Part shown: positions 26,140 through 34,586 of the stretch, piece by piece
Numbering within the stretch: the first letter of the stretch is position 1
Layout: every line of letters begins with the position of its first letter
Assembly: GCF_000238315.3 (NCBI RefSeq)
Contig: NZ_CP011925.1
Location: 62,001 to 126,000, forward strand
Length of the DNA: 64,000 nucleotides
Direction: 5' to 3'
From: Pseudoalteromonas piscicida
GTDB lineage: Bacteria > Pseudomonadota > Gammaproteobacteria > Enterobacterales > Alteromonadaceae
Notes under the pieces: generated by a model
Database searches by the model: none
The model's input: the letters and a program-made list of their open reading frames with translations, nothing else
What the model was told of the DNA's origin: nothing
Translations under genes and position numbers: made by a program

Positions 26140-27722
26140 TAGGCGTTTACCTCATGTTTTGCTTGGCGACGTGGTGTCGCTGGTGCTGCTTTGGTACTGC
26201 CGAGCTTTTTGGCTTGAACCAAGAAACCGAACGCGATACCAATAGCCATCACATCAAAACCAAATAATACCCACTGACCATTAATGAAATAGCTCACAAG
26301 ACTGCTATCAGTGGTTAGCATATTTACGACAGGCAGTAGGCCCCACACGATTGCATTCACTTTCGCAGATAGCCGCCACGCTAGTCTATCCGACTTAAAG
26401 AGAGCAGCCAGAGTGAATACTCCCCACGTAACAAAGAACGCCAGAACTTCTTTGTCTGCACGCCCCGCTAATTCCACTGGAAGCAATCGGTTTGCATAAA
26501 AGAACATCGCCGTTGCGGCTGGCAGACCCATAATGGTGCCTAAATTGAGCGACTCCACAAGCCTAAGGCCTACACCCGGCTTGTCATCACCTTTGAGCTT
26601 TTGGCGCAGTCTTTTTGCCCACATAACCGCACCCGTTGCAATCATGGCACATCCTGCTAATCCAGCAACAAAGTATAACCAACGCAAAAGCGGCTCTGCT
26701 AACCGCCCGGTGTGCAGTGCTATCATTCCGCCGTAAAGATTTTCAGCGCCAGACAGTGTCACATTGTGTGTTTTTAACAACTCTCCTGATGCCGCGCTAT
26801 ACATCCAGCTTGGTGGATCATCCTGAACAGCACGTTGAGCATTGGCATAAAGCTTAATTGTTGCACTTGCATCTCCTGGCGATGAGATCACAATGCGGCG
26901 AAGCGGTGCGTCGCCTGAGTTAGTAAAATAATGATCTAACGCTGTATTTAATTCAAGATCCTGCAGTGGCTGTCCTGTTTCAGGGATCTCAGCAAGAAAG
27001 GGGTAGCGTTCGGCTCGGAGCGTTTTTGTATCTTCAAAGCGCTGCTCGGCAGGTTGTGGCAGCAACATAAAGATAAGCGTCACTAAGCCAGTATAAGTGA
27101 TCATAATATGAAACGGTAATGCCACCACTGAAGAGAGATTGTGGGCGTCTAGCCAACTTCTCAACCCTTTCCCGTTTCTAAATTGGAATAGGTCTTTGAA
27201 AATGCGCTTATGGATCACTACGCCAGAAATAAGCGCAATCAGCATAAACAGAGTTGCAAAACAGACAATCCAACGCGCGGTGATCGCGTTCATGTAATGC
27301 AAGTCAAAATGCAGACGGTAGAAAAAGTTACCACCTTTAGTCTCTCTAAACTCAGGAAGTGCCTCCAGCGTTACTGGGTCAAGATACTCCGAGTGGCGTT
27401 TTCCGCGCCTTTCTCCTTCTGCTGGCTTTTCTGAGTACATCAGTAGCAAGCTGGGGCGACGCTCCGTTGGCATTTCAATACGCCAAGATTCTGCGTTTGG
27501 TGCTATATCTTGAAACCGCTCGATACTCTTTTTGACGGTTTCATTTTGTTGAGCGCTATCGTAATGAGGTAGATGATGTGTCGCAGGTTGTGCCCACAGA
27601 CTGATCTCATGTCTGAAAAAACTCGCTGTACCGGCAAAAAAGATTAAAAACAGCAACCAACAAACGAGTAAACCAACCCAAGTGTGTAGCCAAGTCATAC
27701 TGCGGAAAAATGACTCTCTCAC
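26139..27722 (-). CDS. PepSY-TM family iron-regulated membrane protein
   Basis: A 527-residue integral membrane protein of the PiuB/PepSY-TM class. It starts with a helix in WLHTWVGLLVCWLLFLIFFAG, has a periplasmic PepSY-like loop, conserved histidines in HFDLHYM and MITYTGLVTL, and several further helices. The family is proposed to reduce siderophore-bound ferric iron. The start is a GTG at 27722, not the TTG at 27764: GGAGG lies exactly 6 nt upstream and the GTG overlaps the TGA of the upstream gene (GTGA). A perfect copy of the 19-bp motif at 26919-26937 encodes DHYFTN. Confidence 0.88.
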   Translation of the reverse strand: MRESFFRSMTWLHTWVGLLVCWLLFLIFFAGTASFFRHEISLWAQPATHHLPHYDSAQQNETVKKSIERFQDIAPNAESWRIEMPTERRPSLLLMYSEKPAEGERRGKRHSEYLDPVTLEALPEFRETKGGNFFYRLHFDLHYMNAITARWIVCFATLFMLIALISGVVIHKRIFKDLFQFRNGKGLRSWLDAHNLSSVVALPFHIMITYTGLVTLIFMLLPQPAEQRFEDTKTLRAERYPFLAEIPETGQPLQDLELNTALDHYFTNSGDAPLRRIVISSPGDASATIKLYANAQRAVQDDPPSWMYSAASGELLKTHNVTLSGAENLYGGMIALHTGRLAEPLLRWLYFVAGLAGCAMIATGAVMWAKRLRQKLKGDDKPGVGLRLVESLNLGTIMGLPAATAMFFYANRLLPVELAGRADKEVLAFFVTWGVFTLAALFKSDRLAWRLSAKVNAIVWGLLPVVNMLTTDSSLVSYFINGQWVLFGFDVMAIGIAFGFLVQAKKLGSTKAAPATPRRQAKHEVNA

Positions 27723-28024
27723 AGGGAGCCTCCAAAATGCGTAAGTGCGCCGTAGAGAATACAAAGTAGTCCGATCATGCCAAGAAATACTTTTCTAAAA
27801 GAGCGGCATCCAAACACCCAAATAAAAACGATGGCGTAAAAGACGATGCCGGTTGTTAATGCATATAAAAGCGCATCTAGGCGCGGAGTAGGTAAAGTTA
27901 AAGCTAACAAAGATGAAGCCAAAACGGTCACGTAATAGCCGCCGAAAATAGCGATGAAAAAGCGTGCTAGCACTTCAGCTCTGTACAAAATAGCCTTATT
28001 GTTTGTGTTATCCCGACTAGGCAT
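27719..28024 (-). CDS. DUF3649-like membrane protein (iron operon)
   Basis: A 101-residue protein with three hydrophobic helices (FFIAIFGGYYVTVLASSLLAL, LLYALTTGIVFYAIVFIWVF, VFLGMIGLLCILYGALTHF). It matches DUF3649, normally the first gene of siderophore-accessory operons with PepSY-TM and DUF3325 genes. AGAGG lies 6 nt before the ATG at 28024. No TonB receptor gene is adjacent here, which is unusual for this set. Confidence 0.78.
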   Translation of the reverse strand: MPSRDNTNNKAILYRAEVLARFFIAIFGGYYVTVLASSLLALTLPTPRLDALLYALTTGIVFYAIVFIWVFGCRSFRKVFLGMIGLLCILYGALTHFGGSL

Positions 28025-28079
28025 AGCACCTCTTAAAAAGACAGAAAACGTAATAGAATATTATCCAATAATTTGCATC

Positions 28080-28100
28080 TAAATGATAGTGATTCGTACT
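28080..28100 (-). promoter_or_regulatory. Candidate Fur box upstream of the iron operon
   Basis: The plus strand at 28080-28100 contains AAATGATAGTGATTCGT, a partial match (about 11 of 19) to the Fur consensus, in the spacer before DUF3649. TTGGATAATATTCTATTAC nearer the gene could supply a promoter. The gene set is typically iron-repressed, so Fur control is likely but this exact site is weak. Confidence 0.4.
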
Positions 28101-28216
28101 TGTTTTAAGTTGAGTGGAGGCGTTTTAACGACTAAGTGCTTTTGGTTCAATGGGGTTTTGAATGTGGTTATGTCATAATCACCCACGGTGCGATTGGGTA
28201 AAACAGGTAAGGGAAG

Positions 28217-28783
28217 ATGGATATTTTTGAACGTGTTAGGCAGTGCAGGCTTTGCGATAAAATGCTTCCCATGGGGGCAAAACCTATCATCCAAGGCAGT
28301 TATAAGGCCAAAGTCTTAATTATAGGCCAAGCGCCGGGGTTAAAAGCACATCAAACCTGCCAGCCGTTTAATGACCCAAGTGGAGATAGATTGCGAGACT
28401 GGCTCGGTGTAAATCGAATACAGTTTTATAACCCTGAACTATTTGCCATTATGCCTATGGCGTTTTGTTACCCGGGTAAAGGGAAGTCTGGAGATTTACC
28501 GCCGCCTAAAATCTGCGCGCCAACGTGGCATTCTCAGGTGTTAGCTACACTCAGCCACGTATCGTTGACACTACTTATTGGGCAATATGCGCAAAAATGC
28601 TACTTAACGCAATATTCATCAGTAACTGAGATGGTAAAAAATGCTGACTTTTCCAGCCAAAGTCATTTGCCATTACCTCATCCTAGCCCCCGTAATCAGA
28701 TCTGGTTAAAAAAGCACGACTGGTTTGAAAAAGACAGTGTACCGCAGTTAAAGACAAGAGTTTCAGCTGCGCTATCATCTTGA
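28217..28783 (+). CDS. Uracil-DNA glycosylase superfamily protein
   Basis: A 188-residue protein of the UDG superfamily: active-site motif IIGQAPG in strand 1, PGKGKSGDLPPPKIC in the middle, and the C-terminal LPHPSPRN motif. The N-terminal CRLCDKML resembles the Cys region of family 4/5-type enzymes but only two cysteines are present, so a 4Fe-4S cluster is doubtful. These proteins are often annotated as uracil-DNA glycosylases without biochemical proof. AGGGAAG lies 5 nt before the ATG. Confidence 0.85.
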   Translation: MDIFERVRQCRLCDKMLPMGAKPIIQGSYKAKVLIIGQAPGLKAHQTCQPFNDPSGDRLRDWLGVNRIQFYNPELFAIMPMAFCYPGKGKSGDLPPPKICAPTWHSQVLATLSHVSLTLLIGQYAQKCYLTQYSSVTEMVKNADFSSQSHLPLPHPSPRNQIWLKKHDWFEKDSVPQLKTRVSAALSS

Positions 28784-28982
28784 TAACGCGATAATTAAGT
28801 TTTCAATTAATGCTTTAGGGTTAGGTTTAAAATCAAAGGCAATCTGATAGGTTTAAAACTAAGGAATAAAGGTCATATCAGCCAATATTTATCACCATTT
28901 AGTTGCGTAATTACGAGTATTACCTCATACTCCAGCCTGTTTACATAACAAACACTTTTTAACATTTTCAAAGGACTTGATA

Positions 28983-29339
28983 ATGATATACAAAACTACC
29001 GGTTGGGCTGCTGTACTCCTTTCTCTCGTCGCATTTTATCCTAGTATGCAACCTGGTACGTTTTCCGTTATAGGCTTCTACTTATGCCTGTTTTCCCTCA
29101 TTATCGCAGCATTTGCGAGCCATATGGATAAACCGATTTATTTTCGCAGCGTGATCACATTGTCTCTTGTTAACATCTTGTTAGTGAATGATGGTACTCG
29201 TGCAAGCCTTTGGTTTGGCCAAAGCGACTGGGTTTATATCGGCTCTATGTACGGTATCTTTTTAGTCGTGGTGAGCATTTGTGGTTTTCTAGTGAGCCGA
29301 GACTTATTGATATCAACCTTAGAAGGTAAGGTTGAGTAA
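28983..29339 (+). CDS. Small membrane protein, unknown function
   Basis: A 118-residue protein with about four hydrophobic helices (WAAVLLSLVAFYPSM, VIGFYLCLFSLIIAAFA, SVITLSLVNILLV, IGSMYGIFLVVVSICGFLV). The ATG at 28983, with AAAGGA about 7 nt upstream, is preferred to the TTG at 28977. No family recognised. It converges on the NmrA-type gene with a shared hairpin between them. Confidence 0.65.
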   Translation: MIYKTTGWAAVLLSLVAFYPSMQPGTFSVIGFYLCLFSLIIAAFASHMDKPIYFRSVITLSLVNILLVNDGTRASLWFGQSDWVYIGSMYGIFLVVVSICGFLVSRDLLISTLEGKVE

Positions 29340-29345
29340 AAAATA

Positions 29346-29370
29346 AGTGCACAAGCAAAGCCTGTGCACT
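29346..29370. terminator. Bidirectional hairpin between convergent genes
   Basis: Eleven-bp arms (AGTGCACAAGC at 29346-29356, GCCTGTGCACT at 29360-29370) with one G-U-type mismatch and a 3-nt loop. A-rich and T-poor flanks make it a weak intrinsic terminator. Confidence 0.45.
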
Positions 29371-29390
29371 ATATCAGCGGTAAAATACGC

Positions 29391-30236
29391 TTAATTTTTT
29401 GCGAGCGACTGGGCCACCGTTGTGGTCGGGCGACCAATCAACTGGCTGAGCGCATTATTCTGGGTTGCCAAATATCCTTGTTGCGCTTGTGCCTCGGCGT
29501 CAACCAATAGTGCGGCAAAACCTGCGGGCACGCCAAGAGCAACCAAGTAGGCCAAATACTCTTCGTCAGATACAAACTTTGCTTTTACTTCAACTTGACT
29601 ATGCTTTGACACAGCTTGTGCCAAACCTTCAATTGTAAATGCGTTATCGCCAGCCAGCTCATAGACTGAATTATCATGGCCAGAACTACTTAATACGGTT
29701 GCAGCAGCCAGTGCGTAGTCTGCACGAGCAGCGCTATTGATCTGAGCTTTCGGCGCGATTGAGGTAATGGCATTATTTGCTGTAAATACAGGTACTAAAT
29801 CAGTGTAGTTCTCGTTATACCATCCATTTCTCAGCATGCTATAAGCCACGCCACTTGATCTCAAATACGCCTCTGTTTCTTTGTGCTCTTTAGCCAGCTT
29901 TAGTGGTGAATTGTCCACATTCAAAATACTGGTATAGGCAATTAAGCGCACTTGGTTTTTCACTGCGGCGTCAATAACTGCTTTGTGTTGAGGTGTGCGG
30001 CTTCCGATCTGATTGCCTGAGATCAGTAGCAGTTTTTCAACACCTGTAAGTGCTGCGTCAAGTGTGTGCGGTTTGTCGTAATCAGCTTGCCGTACCGTGA
30101 TCCCTAAATTGGTAAGTGCCTTTCCTTTATCGAGATCTCTAACTAGAGCCACAATGTGCTTGGCTGGGATCTTCTGTGCCAAAAACTCGATAACTAATTG
30201 ACCTAATTTGCCTGTTGCGCCTGTGATTGCGATCAT
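29391..30236 (-). CDS. NmrA/atypical SDR NAD(P)H:quinone oxidoreductase-like protein
   Basis: A 281-residue Rossmann protein starting MIAITGATGKLGQLVIE, with the GxxGxxG NAD(P) motif, and later YTSILNVD and the RNGWYNENY motif typical of the QorB/YtfG group. That family reduces quinones with NADPH; this one may differ in substrate. It is divergent from a LysR-type gene at 30340, which probably regulates it, as is common for QorB-like genes. The spacer is 103 bp. Confidence 0.88.
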   Translation of the reverse strand: MIAITGATGKLGQLVIEFLAQKIPAKHIVALVRDLDKGKALTNLGITVRQADYDKPHTLDAALTGVEKLLLISGNQIGSRTPQHKAVIDAAVKNQVRLIAYTSILNVDNSPLKLAKEHKETEAYLRSSGVAYSMLRNGWYNENYTDLVPVFTANNAITSIAPKAQINSAARADYALAAATVLSSSGHDNSVYELAGDNAFTIEGLAQAVSKHSQVEVKAKFVSDEEYLAYLVALGVPAGFAALLVDAEAQAQQGYLATQNNALSQLIGRPTTTVAQSLAKN

Positions 30237-30339
30237 GATGTATACCTCTTTTTAAAACGAGAATGTATTAGATGTGGCTATTATGCGTGGTAATTTTTGT
30301 TATCATAAGTGGGTTAATTCGGTATGGTGAGTTCTGAAA

Positions 30340-31236
30340 TTGAGTACAATAGACTTAAATGCACTAAAACTCTTAGCAATATTTGCAACGGTTGTGGATG
30401 TGGGAAGCTTTGCTCAAGCTGCGCGAAAGCTGGCTACTAGCCGTTCTAGAGTGAGTGAACAAGTGTCTCAGTTAGAGACCATGCTAGGCGTTCGACTACT
30501 GCAGCGTAGCACGAGGCAACTCACGCTAACGCGAGAGGGGCGTGACATTTTGGCTCAAGCGCATTCATTGCACGCTATTTTGGATGATGTTGAGGTATTG
30601 CTCGATAACAAAGAGCCTCATGGTATGGTCTCAATAACCATGACACACGACACCGCACATAAGTTTCTGTTACCTAAACTTCCTGAGCTCACTGCACGAT
30701 ATCCGAAGATCCAGTTAAATATCATCGTTGATGATGACAAGCGCGATATTATTAACGACCAAATAGATCTCGCCATCAGGGTTGGCTTTCCTAAAGATAG
30801 CGCACTGGTTGCAAGGCAATTACATCAAGAATGTTTTAAGCTCTATGCAAGCCCTAAACTGATAGCATTGCATGGTTTACCAAGCAAAGACACACAGCTA
30901 AATCAGTTACCTTGGTTACTGTTAGAGCAGGCTAAATCAACGGGGATGACACAATTTTATCGTGGCGGTGAAGCCGTAAACTTTACACCAACTCAAGTAC
31001 ATTGGTGCAATTCCCCTATGCTGTTACAACAAATGACAGTGGCAGGATTAGGAGTTGCGCAGTTATTGCCTTCTACTGTGAAGCAAGAAGTTGAGCATGG
31101 GGAGTTACAAATGATCTGTCCAGAGTTAAGTAGCGAGCAACTGGTGTTTTCTCTCGTGTATCCATCACGTAAACAAATTCCACCTAGGACACGGGCGGTT
31201 ATTGACTACCTATTGGAAGCGAATCTGTTTGGATAA
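30340..31236 (+). CDS. LysR family transcriptional regulator
   Basis: A 298-residue LysR protein. The N-terminal HTH is clear (ALKLLAIFATVVDVGSFAQA, ARKLATSRSRVSEQVSQLET, LGVRLLQRSTRQLTLT) and the rest is the type-2 PBP-like effector domain (VSITMTHDTAHKFLLPKL onwards). No in-frame ATG is available near the start, so a TTG at 30340 with GGTGAG about 8 nt upstream is used. Divergent from the NmrA-type oxidoreductase, its likely target. Confidence 0.9.
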   Translation: MSTIDLNALKLLAIFATVVDVGSFAQAARKLATSRSRVSEQVSQLETMLGVRLLQRSTRQLTLTREGRDILAQAHSLHAILDDVEVLLDNKEPHGMVSITMTHDTAHKFLLPKLPELTARYPKIQLNIIVDDDKRDIINDQIDLAIRVGFPKDSALVARQLHQECFKLYASPKLIALHGLPSKDTQLNQLPWLLLEQAKSTGMTQFYRGGEAVNFTPTQVHWCNSPMLLQQMTVAGLGVAQLLPSTVKQEVEHGELQMICPELSSEQLVFSLVYPSRKQIPPRTRAVIDYLLEANLFG

Positions 31237-31371
31237 CTTTAATTCTTTTCAATAGAATGATGTGTGATATTTTTACTAATTTAATTATTTTAAAGCGAAC
31301 GTATACTTTCTTCTAACGGCTCATCACCGAGAGCCAATCCAATACCGTCTATATTTATCGAGGAAAGTATC

Positions 31372-31791
31372 ATGAACCTAATTAACATCATTAAACCGAA
31401 CAGTACCATGGCATCAGTATTATCTTTATTTGGTCGAGTAGGGCTGTCAGGCATTTTTATACTGGCTGCGATTAATAAAATCCAATACTTCGAAGGTAAT
31501 GCTGTATACATGGCTTCAAGCGGATTACCAAGCGAGCTGCTGCCATTGGTTATAGCCTTTGAGTTGATAGGAGGGCTTTTCATTCTTGCGGGAGCATTTA
31601 CTCAACTGACAGCAATTGCATTTGCAGGGTTTAGTGTTGTCAGTGCGTTGCTGTTTCACTTTGAGCTGGCCGACCAAATGCAGTTCTTAATGTTTTTTAA
31701 AAATATTGCAATGGCTGGTGGCTTTCTCGCACTTGCCGTGTCAGGTGCTGGTAAATTCAGTATCGATAGTAAGCTCGTAGAGAGTAAGTAA
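31372..31791 (+). CDS. DoxX family membrane protein
   Basis: A 139-residue protein with four predicted membrane helices and the DoxX signature (GRVGLSGIFILAAINKIQYF, LVIAFELIGGLFILAGAF). AGGAAAG lies 6 nt before the ATG. DoxX-like proteins are linked to redox or thiol homeostasis; this one's role is unknown. A MITE begins at 31790, inside the TAA stop: its first A residues reconstitute the stop, so the protein end is unchanged relative to the predicted empty site. Confidence 0.85.
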   Translation: MNLINIIKPNSTMASVLSLFGRVGLSGIFILAAINKIQYFEGNAVYMASSGLPSELLPLVIAFELIGGLFILAGAFTQLTAIAFAGFSVVSALLFHFELADQMQFLMFFKNIAMAGGFLALAVSGAGKFSIDSKLVESK

Positions 31792-31985
31792 CCTGAGCTG
31801 CGGATAATTAATGCCTTTCTAGCAGCCAGTTTTAGCGCTAACTGCGTTGAATTCACTTCCAATAGCCAGCTATTGGTGCGTAAATTCGCCTTGTTTTCCC
31901 TAAAACTCTCTGGCTAGACAAGGAAAAAACTAAGTTGTGCTTTAGCAACAATGAGTTGGAACATTCCTTATCCAAACCTCAGGTT
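31790..31985. mobile_element. MITE family 1, copy 2 (196 bp)
   Basis: The same element as 19710-19956, without the internal 50-bp segment. Left end AACCTGAGCTGCGGATAA (31790-31807) and right end TTATCCAAACCTCAGGTT (31968-31985) form imperfect terminal inverted repeats. It is flanked by 4-bp AAGT duplications (31786-31789 and 31986-31989). Inserted exactly at the stop codon of doxX. Confidence 0.85.
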
Positions 31986-32000
31986 AAGTAATTACAAAAT

Positions 32001-32032
32001 AAAAGCGCACAGGGTTGGGGCCGTGCGCTTTT
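32001..32032. terminator. Bidirectional terminator
   Basis: Perfect 10-bp arms AAAAGCGCAC (32001-32010) and GTGCGCTTTT (32023-32032). On the minus strand the tail is TTTTATTTTG, well suited to ending the ABC exporter operon; on the plus strand it would stop doxX transcription. Confidence 0.8.
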
Positions 32033-32042
32033 GGTTGTCCTG

Positions 32043-32768
32043 TTAAGCCTTTTTAAATTTAATTTGTGCGACAAAAAATAATGCTAGCGTTTGTGTAATT
32101 AGGGCGGCCACATGGAGGTAAATTGGAAAACCCAAGGTGGTATCAATGGTCGAAAGCGCTAACTGGGAAATATGGAAAGTGGGCAACAGCCAAGCAAACC
32201 ATTGCATTGCTTCAGGAAATAGTGTGATAGGCAGCCACAAGCCAGAAAGCAAGGAGAGTGGTAGGTAAACTAAATTAACCACTGCAGGTGTCGCTTTTGC
32301 TGACACTGACAGCCCAACTAACAGCCCTAACATACACAAAGGCAAGGTGCCGAGCAGGGCAATGGCAATCACGAGTAACCATTGAGCTAAACTTAAAGAC
32401 ACGCCAGAAAATAATGCCAGCAAGCTCATTAGGCAGGCTACGAGCAATGAAAAAGCCGTCGCACTCACACATTTTGCGAGCAGATACTGATAGGGAGAAA
32501 CGGGAGAGAGCTGCTTGAGTATCAGCCAACCATTTTGCTTTTCAAGGGCGACGTTAACGCCAAAGGAAAATAGCGCAGGTCCTATCATGCCAAATATCAG
32601 ATAATTGATATACATATAGTTATGGGAGTCATGATGACTGAACACCACGCCGAAGAAAAGATAAAACAAGCAAGGAAATAGGGTGGCTGGGATCACAAAA
32701 CCCTTACTTCTAAATGTGCTCAAGAGTTCAGTTTTGGTTTCAAGTATAAAGGATGTTGTGTTTATCAT
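32043..32768 (-). CDS. ABC-2 type transporter permease
   Basis: A 241-residue permease with six hydrophobic segments in the ABC-2 pattern: a membrane helix in FVIPATLFPCLFYLFFGVVF, then YLIFGMIGPALFSFGV, ATAFSLLVACLMSLLALF and the LPLSLLSGLWLPITLFP stretch of the export family. The gene starts 2 nt after the ATPase stop, so the two are coupled. Likely exports a lipid, drug or polysaccharide; the substrate is unknown. Confidence 0.88.
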   Translation of the reverse strand: MINTTSFILETKTELLSTFRSKGFVIPATLFPCLFYLFFGVVFSHHDSHNYMYINYLIFGMIGPALFSFGVNVALEKQNGWLILKQLSPVSPYQYLLAKCVSATAFSLLVACLMSLLALFSGVSLSLAQWLLVIAIALLGTLPLCMLGLLVGLSVSAKATPAVVNLVYLPLSLLSGLWLPITLFPEAMQWFAWLLPTFHISQLALSTIDTTLGFPIYLHVAALITQTLALFFVAQIKFKKA

Positions 32769-32770
32769 GG

Positions 32771-33658
32771 TTAAGCGCTCCTAGCATTCATTAGAGATAA
32801 ATAAGCTTCTTCGAGGCTCATTGGGGCTACATACAAATTGCGGATAGAAAATTTCTCTAATAACTGCTGCAAAATATGGTTTGGCTCGTCCGTCAATATA
32901 GTGAACTGATCGCCTTTAACATTCAGATCTATCATGGGAAGTGCGTTAACCAGTGCAGCAGCAGACAGGTCGCTGGTGAACTTGATTTGTGAGCGACGAT
33001 AGGTGTAAGCAAGTTCAGGTATATCGTTAAGCTTGGTACATTTTCCTTCTTTTAACACCAACAATTCATCCGCTAATGCTTCTGCCTCGTGAAGATAGTG
33101 TGTGGTAAGGAGTACCGTTTTATTTTGTTGTTTTAACGTCCGTACGGCCTGCCACAGTTGCTGTCTTGACTCTACATCCATACCAACACTGGGTTCATCC
33201 AAAAAAACAATGTCGGGATTGCCTGCCAGTGCAATTGCCATAAACAGTCGTTGCTTTTGACCTCCAGATAACGTATCGAAAGTTTGTTCTAAAAATGGTG
33301 CTAATTGGCAGAGTGAAATTAACCTCTCCAATGGAATTGGGGCTTGATGGTAACTTGCAAATAACGCTAGAAACTCCTTCACCTTGGTTTGCAGAGGTAG
33401 TCCGCCTAACTGCATCATGGCACCCACGCGCTGGCGACAAAAATCAGACTCAGGCTGATGACCAAGAACCGAAACTCGTCCTGAAGTGGGTCTTAGTCTG
33501 CCAAGCATTATATTGATTAGGGTGGTTTTTCCTGCGCCATTTGGACCAAGAATGGAATATACTTTACCCTGTTCAAGCGTAAAGTTTAGGTCTGCTAATA
33601 TTGGCTTAGTATTGTTGTATGCAAAACTGATATTTGATAACTCAATGGCGTTGCTCAC
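32771..33658 (-). CDS. ABC transporter ATP-binding protein
   Basis: A 295-residue ATPase: Walker A GPNGAGKTT, signature LSGGQKQR, Walker B DIVFLDEPSVGMD and switch HYLHEA. C-terminal residues (about 220-295) form an extra domain typical of ABC-2 export ATPases. The open frame runs to 33748, but the start is taken as GTG at 33658: AGGAG lies 8 nt upstream. It is the partner of the permease just downstream. Confidence 0.9.
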   Translation of the reverse strand: MSNAIELSNISFAYNNTKPILADLNFTLEQGKVYSILGPNGAGKTTLINIMLGRLRPTSGRVSVLGHQPESDFCRQRVGAMMQLGGLPLQTKVKEFLALFASYHQAPIPLERLISLCQLAPFLEQTFDTLSGGQKQRLFMAIALAGNPDIVFLDEPSVGMDVESRQQLWQAVRTLKQQNKTVLLTTHYLHEAEALADELLVLKEGKCTKLNDIPELAYTYRRSQIKFTSDLSAAALVNALPMIDLNVKGDQFTILTDEPNHILQQLLEKFSIRNLYVAPMSLEEAYLSLMNARSA

Positions 33659-33769
33659 CGTCTTCGCTCCTACTGAACTGTACGATTTGCAGTATGCGCT
33701 GCTATAAGATGAAGCGTGAGTGAGGGTTGTCAGGAAATAAAATGACAAATGTCAGAACTTAAAAAGAGA

Positions 33770-33797
33770 ACTCACAGGCATTGCTGCACCTGTGAGT
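33770..33797 (-). terminator. Terminator of the DUF2141 gene
   Basis: Perfect 9-bp arms ACTCACAGG (33770-33778) and CCTGTGAGT (33789-33797), followed on the minus strand by TCTCTTTTTAAG. It lies just beyond the stop at 33807. Confidence 0.65.
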
Positions 33798-33806
33798 ATT
33801 CAAGCA

Positions 33807-34316
33807 TTACAGCCCTGTCATTTTTGATAAATGCGTAGAGAGGGCAAGTTGGATCTTAGTGTCAGGGGCCTTTACAGTAAACAAAGCCTCTTCAAAATCG
33901 CCTTTTGAAAAGCTATCGTGAATGTTATTCGACAGCGCATAAGGCTCACTTGGCATACCGGTAAATGGGAAGATCATCCGATCCATGCCGCCATCACCAT
34001 CTTCGTCATGGATCACGTGGATCGCATACTGGCCTGCAGGCACGCCTTCAAAAGTGACCGTTGTGGTAGGGGTTTGCGGTGTGACAATCAGCTTGCGGAA
34101 AAAGTGAGCGTCTGGATCATTCACATTTTTATCGCTGTGGTAGTCAGCGCTGTTGTCAAATAACAGTACTAGCATTTGACCATCGGTATTGGTCACATCA
34201 GTGATCTCAACCGTAAGATTCGTTGGGGGACCTGCAACCGTATTTACGCTTACCGGACTTGTTGAACTACACGCCGCAAGTAGTGCCAGCGCAAACAATA
34301 AACTTAGGGACCTCAT
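33807..34316 (-). CDS. DUF2141 lipoprotein
   Basis: A 169-residue lipoprotein, signal ending LLAAC. The body is a DUF2141-type Ig-like domain: the patterns GQYAIHVIHDEDGDGGMD and PSEPYALSNNIHD are characteristic. Members are small exported proteins of unknown activity, often in marine bacteria. The DEDGDGGMD loop could bind calcium. It has its own terminator and apparently its own promoter in the gap beyond 34316. Confidence 0.85.
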   Translation of the reverse strand: MRSLSLLFALALLAACSSTSPVSVNTVAGPPTNLTVEITDVTNTDGQMLVLLFDNSADYHSDKNVNDPDAHFFRKLIVTPQTPTTTVTFEGVPAGQYAIHVIHDEDGDGGMDRMIFPFTGMPSEPYALSNNIHDSFSKGDFEEALFTVKAPDTKIQLALSTHLSKMTGL

Positions 34317-34586
34317 CCTTTGCTCCTATTAAGGGTTAAATTGTAGCTTCACAAGCTTGTCAGATAATTGTGTAAATACTGTTAAAAATTGTTAGATGCG
34401 AGCAATGTTAAAGACTGTTCTGACCAGTATGACCACGCGTTGTAATAGATTGGAACAATCATTCGATGTAATAGAACGAAATAGCCAAATTTGACTAATT
34501 TTATTCTCACGCAGGTTTGGTAGGCTAACTATTAAATAATTGCGCTGAACTGATTATTCCAAGTTCAGGTTAACCCGAGAGCTATT

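Noticed and set aside
27722..27764. TTG start for the PepSY protein at 27764
   Set aside because: GTG at 27722 has GGAGG at ideal spacing and overlaps the previous stop as coupled genes do.
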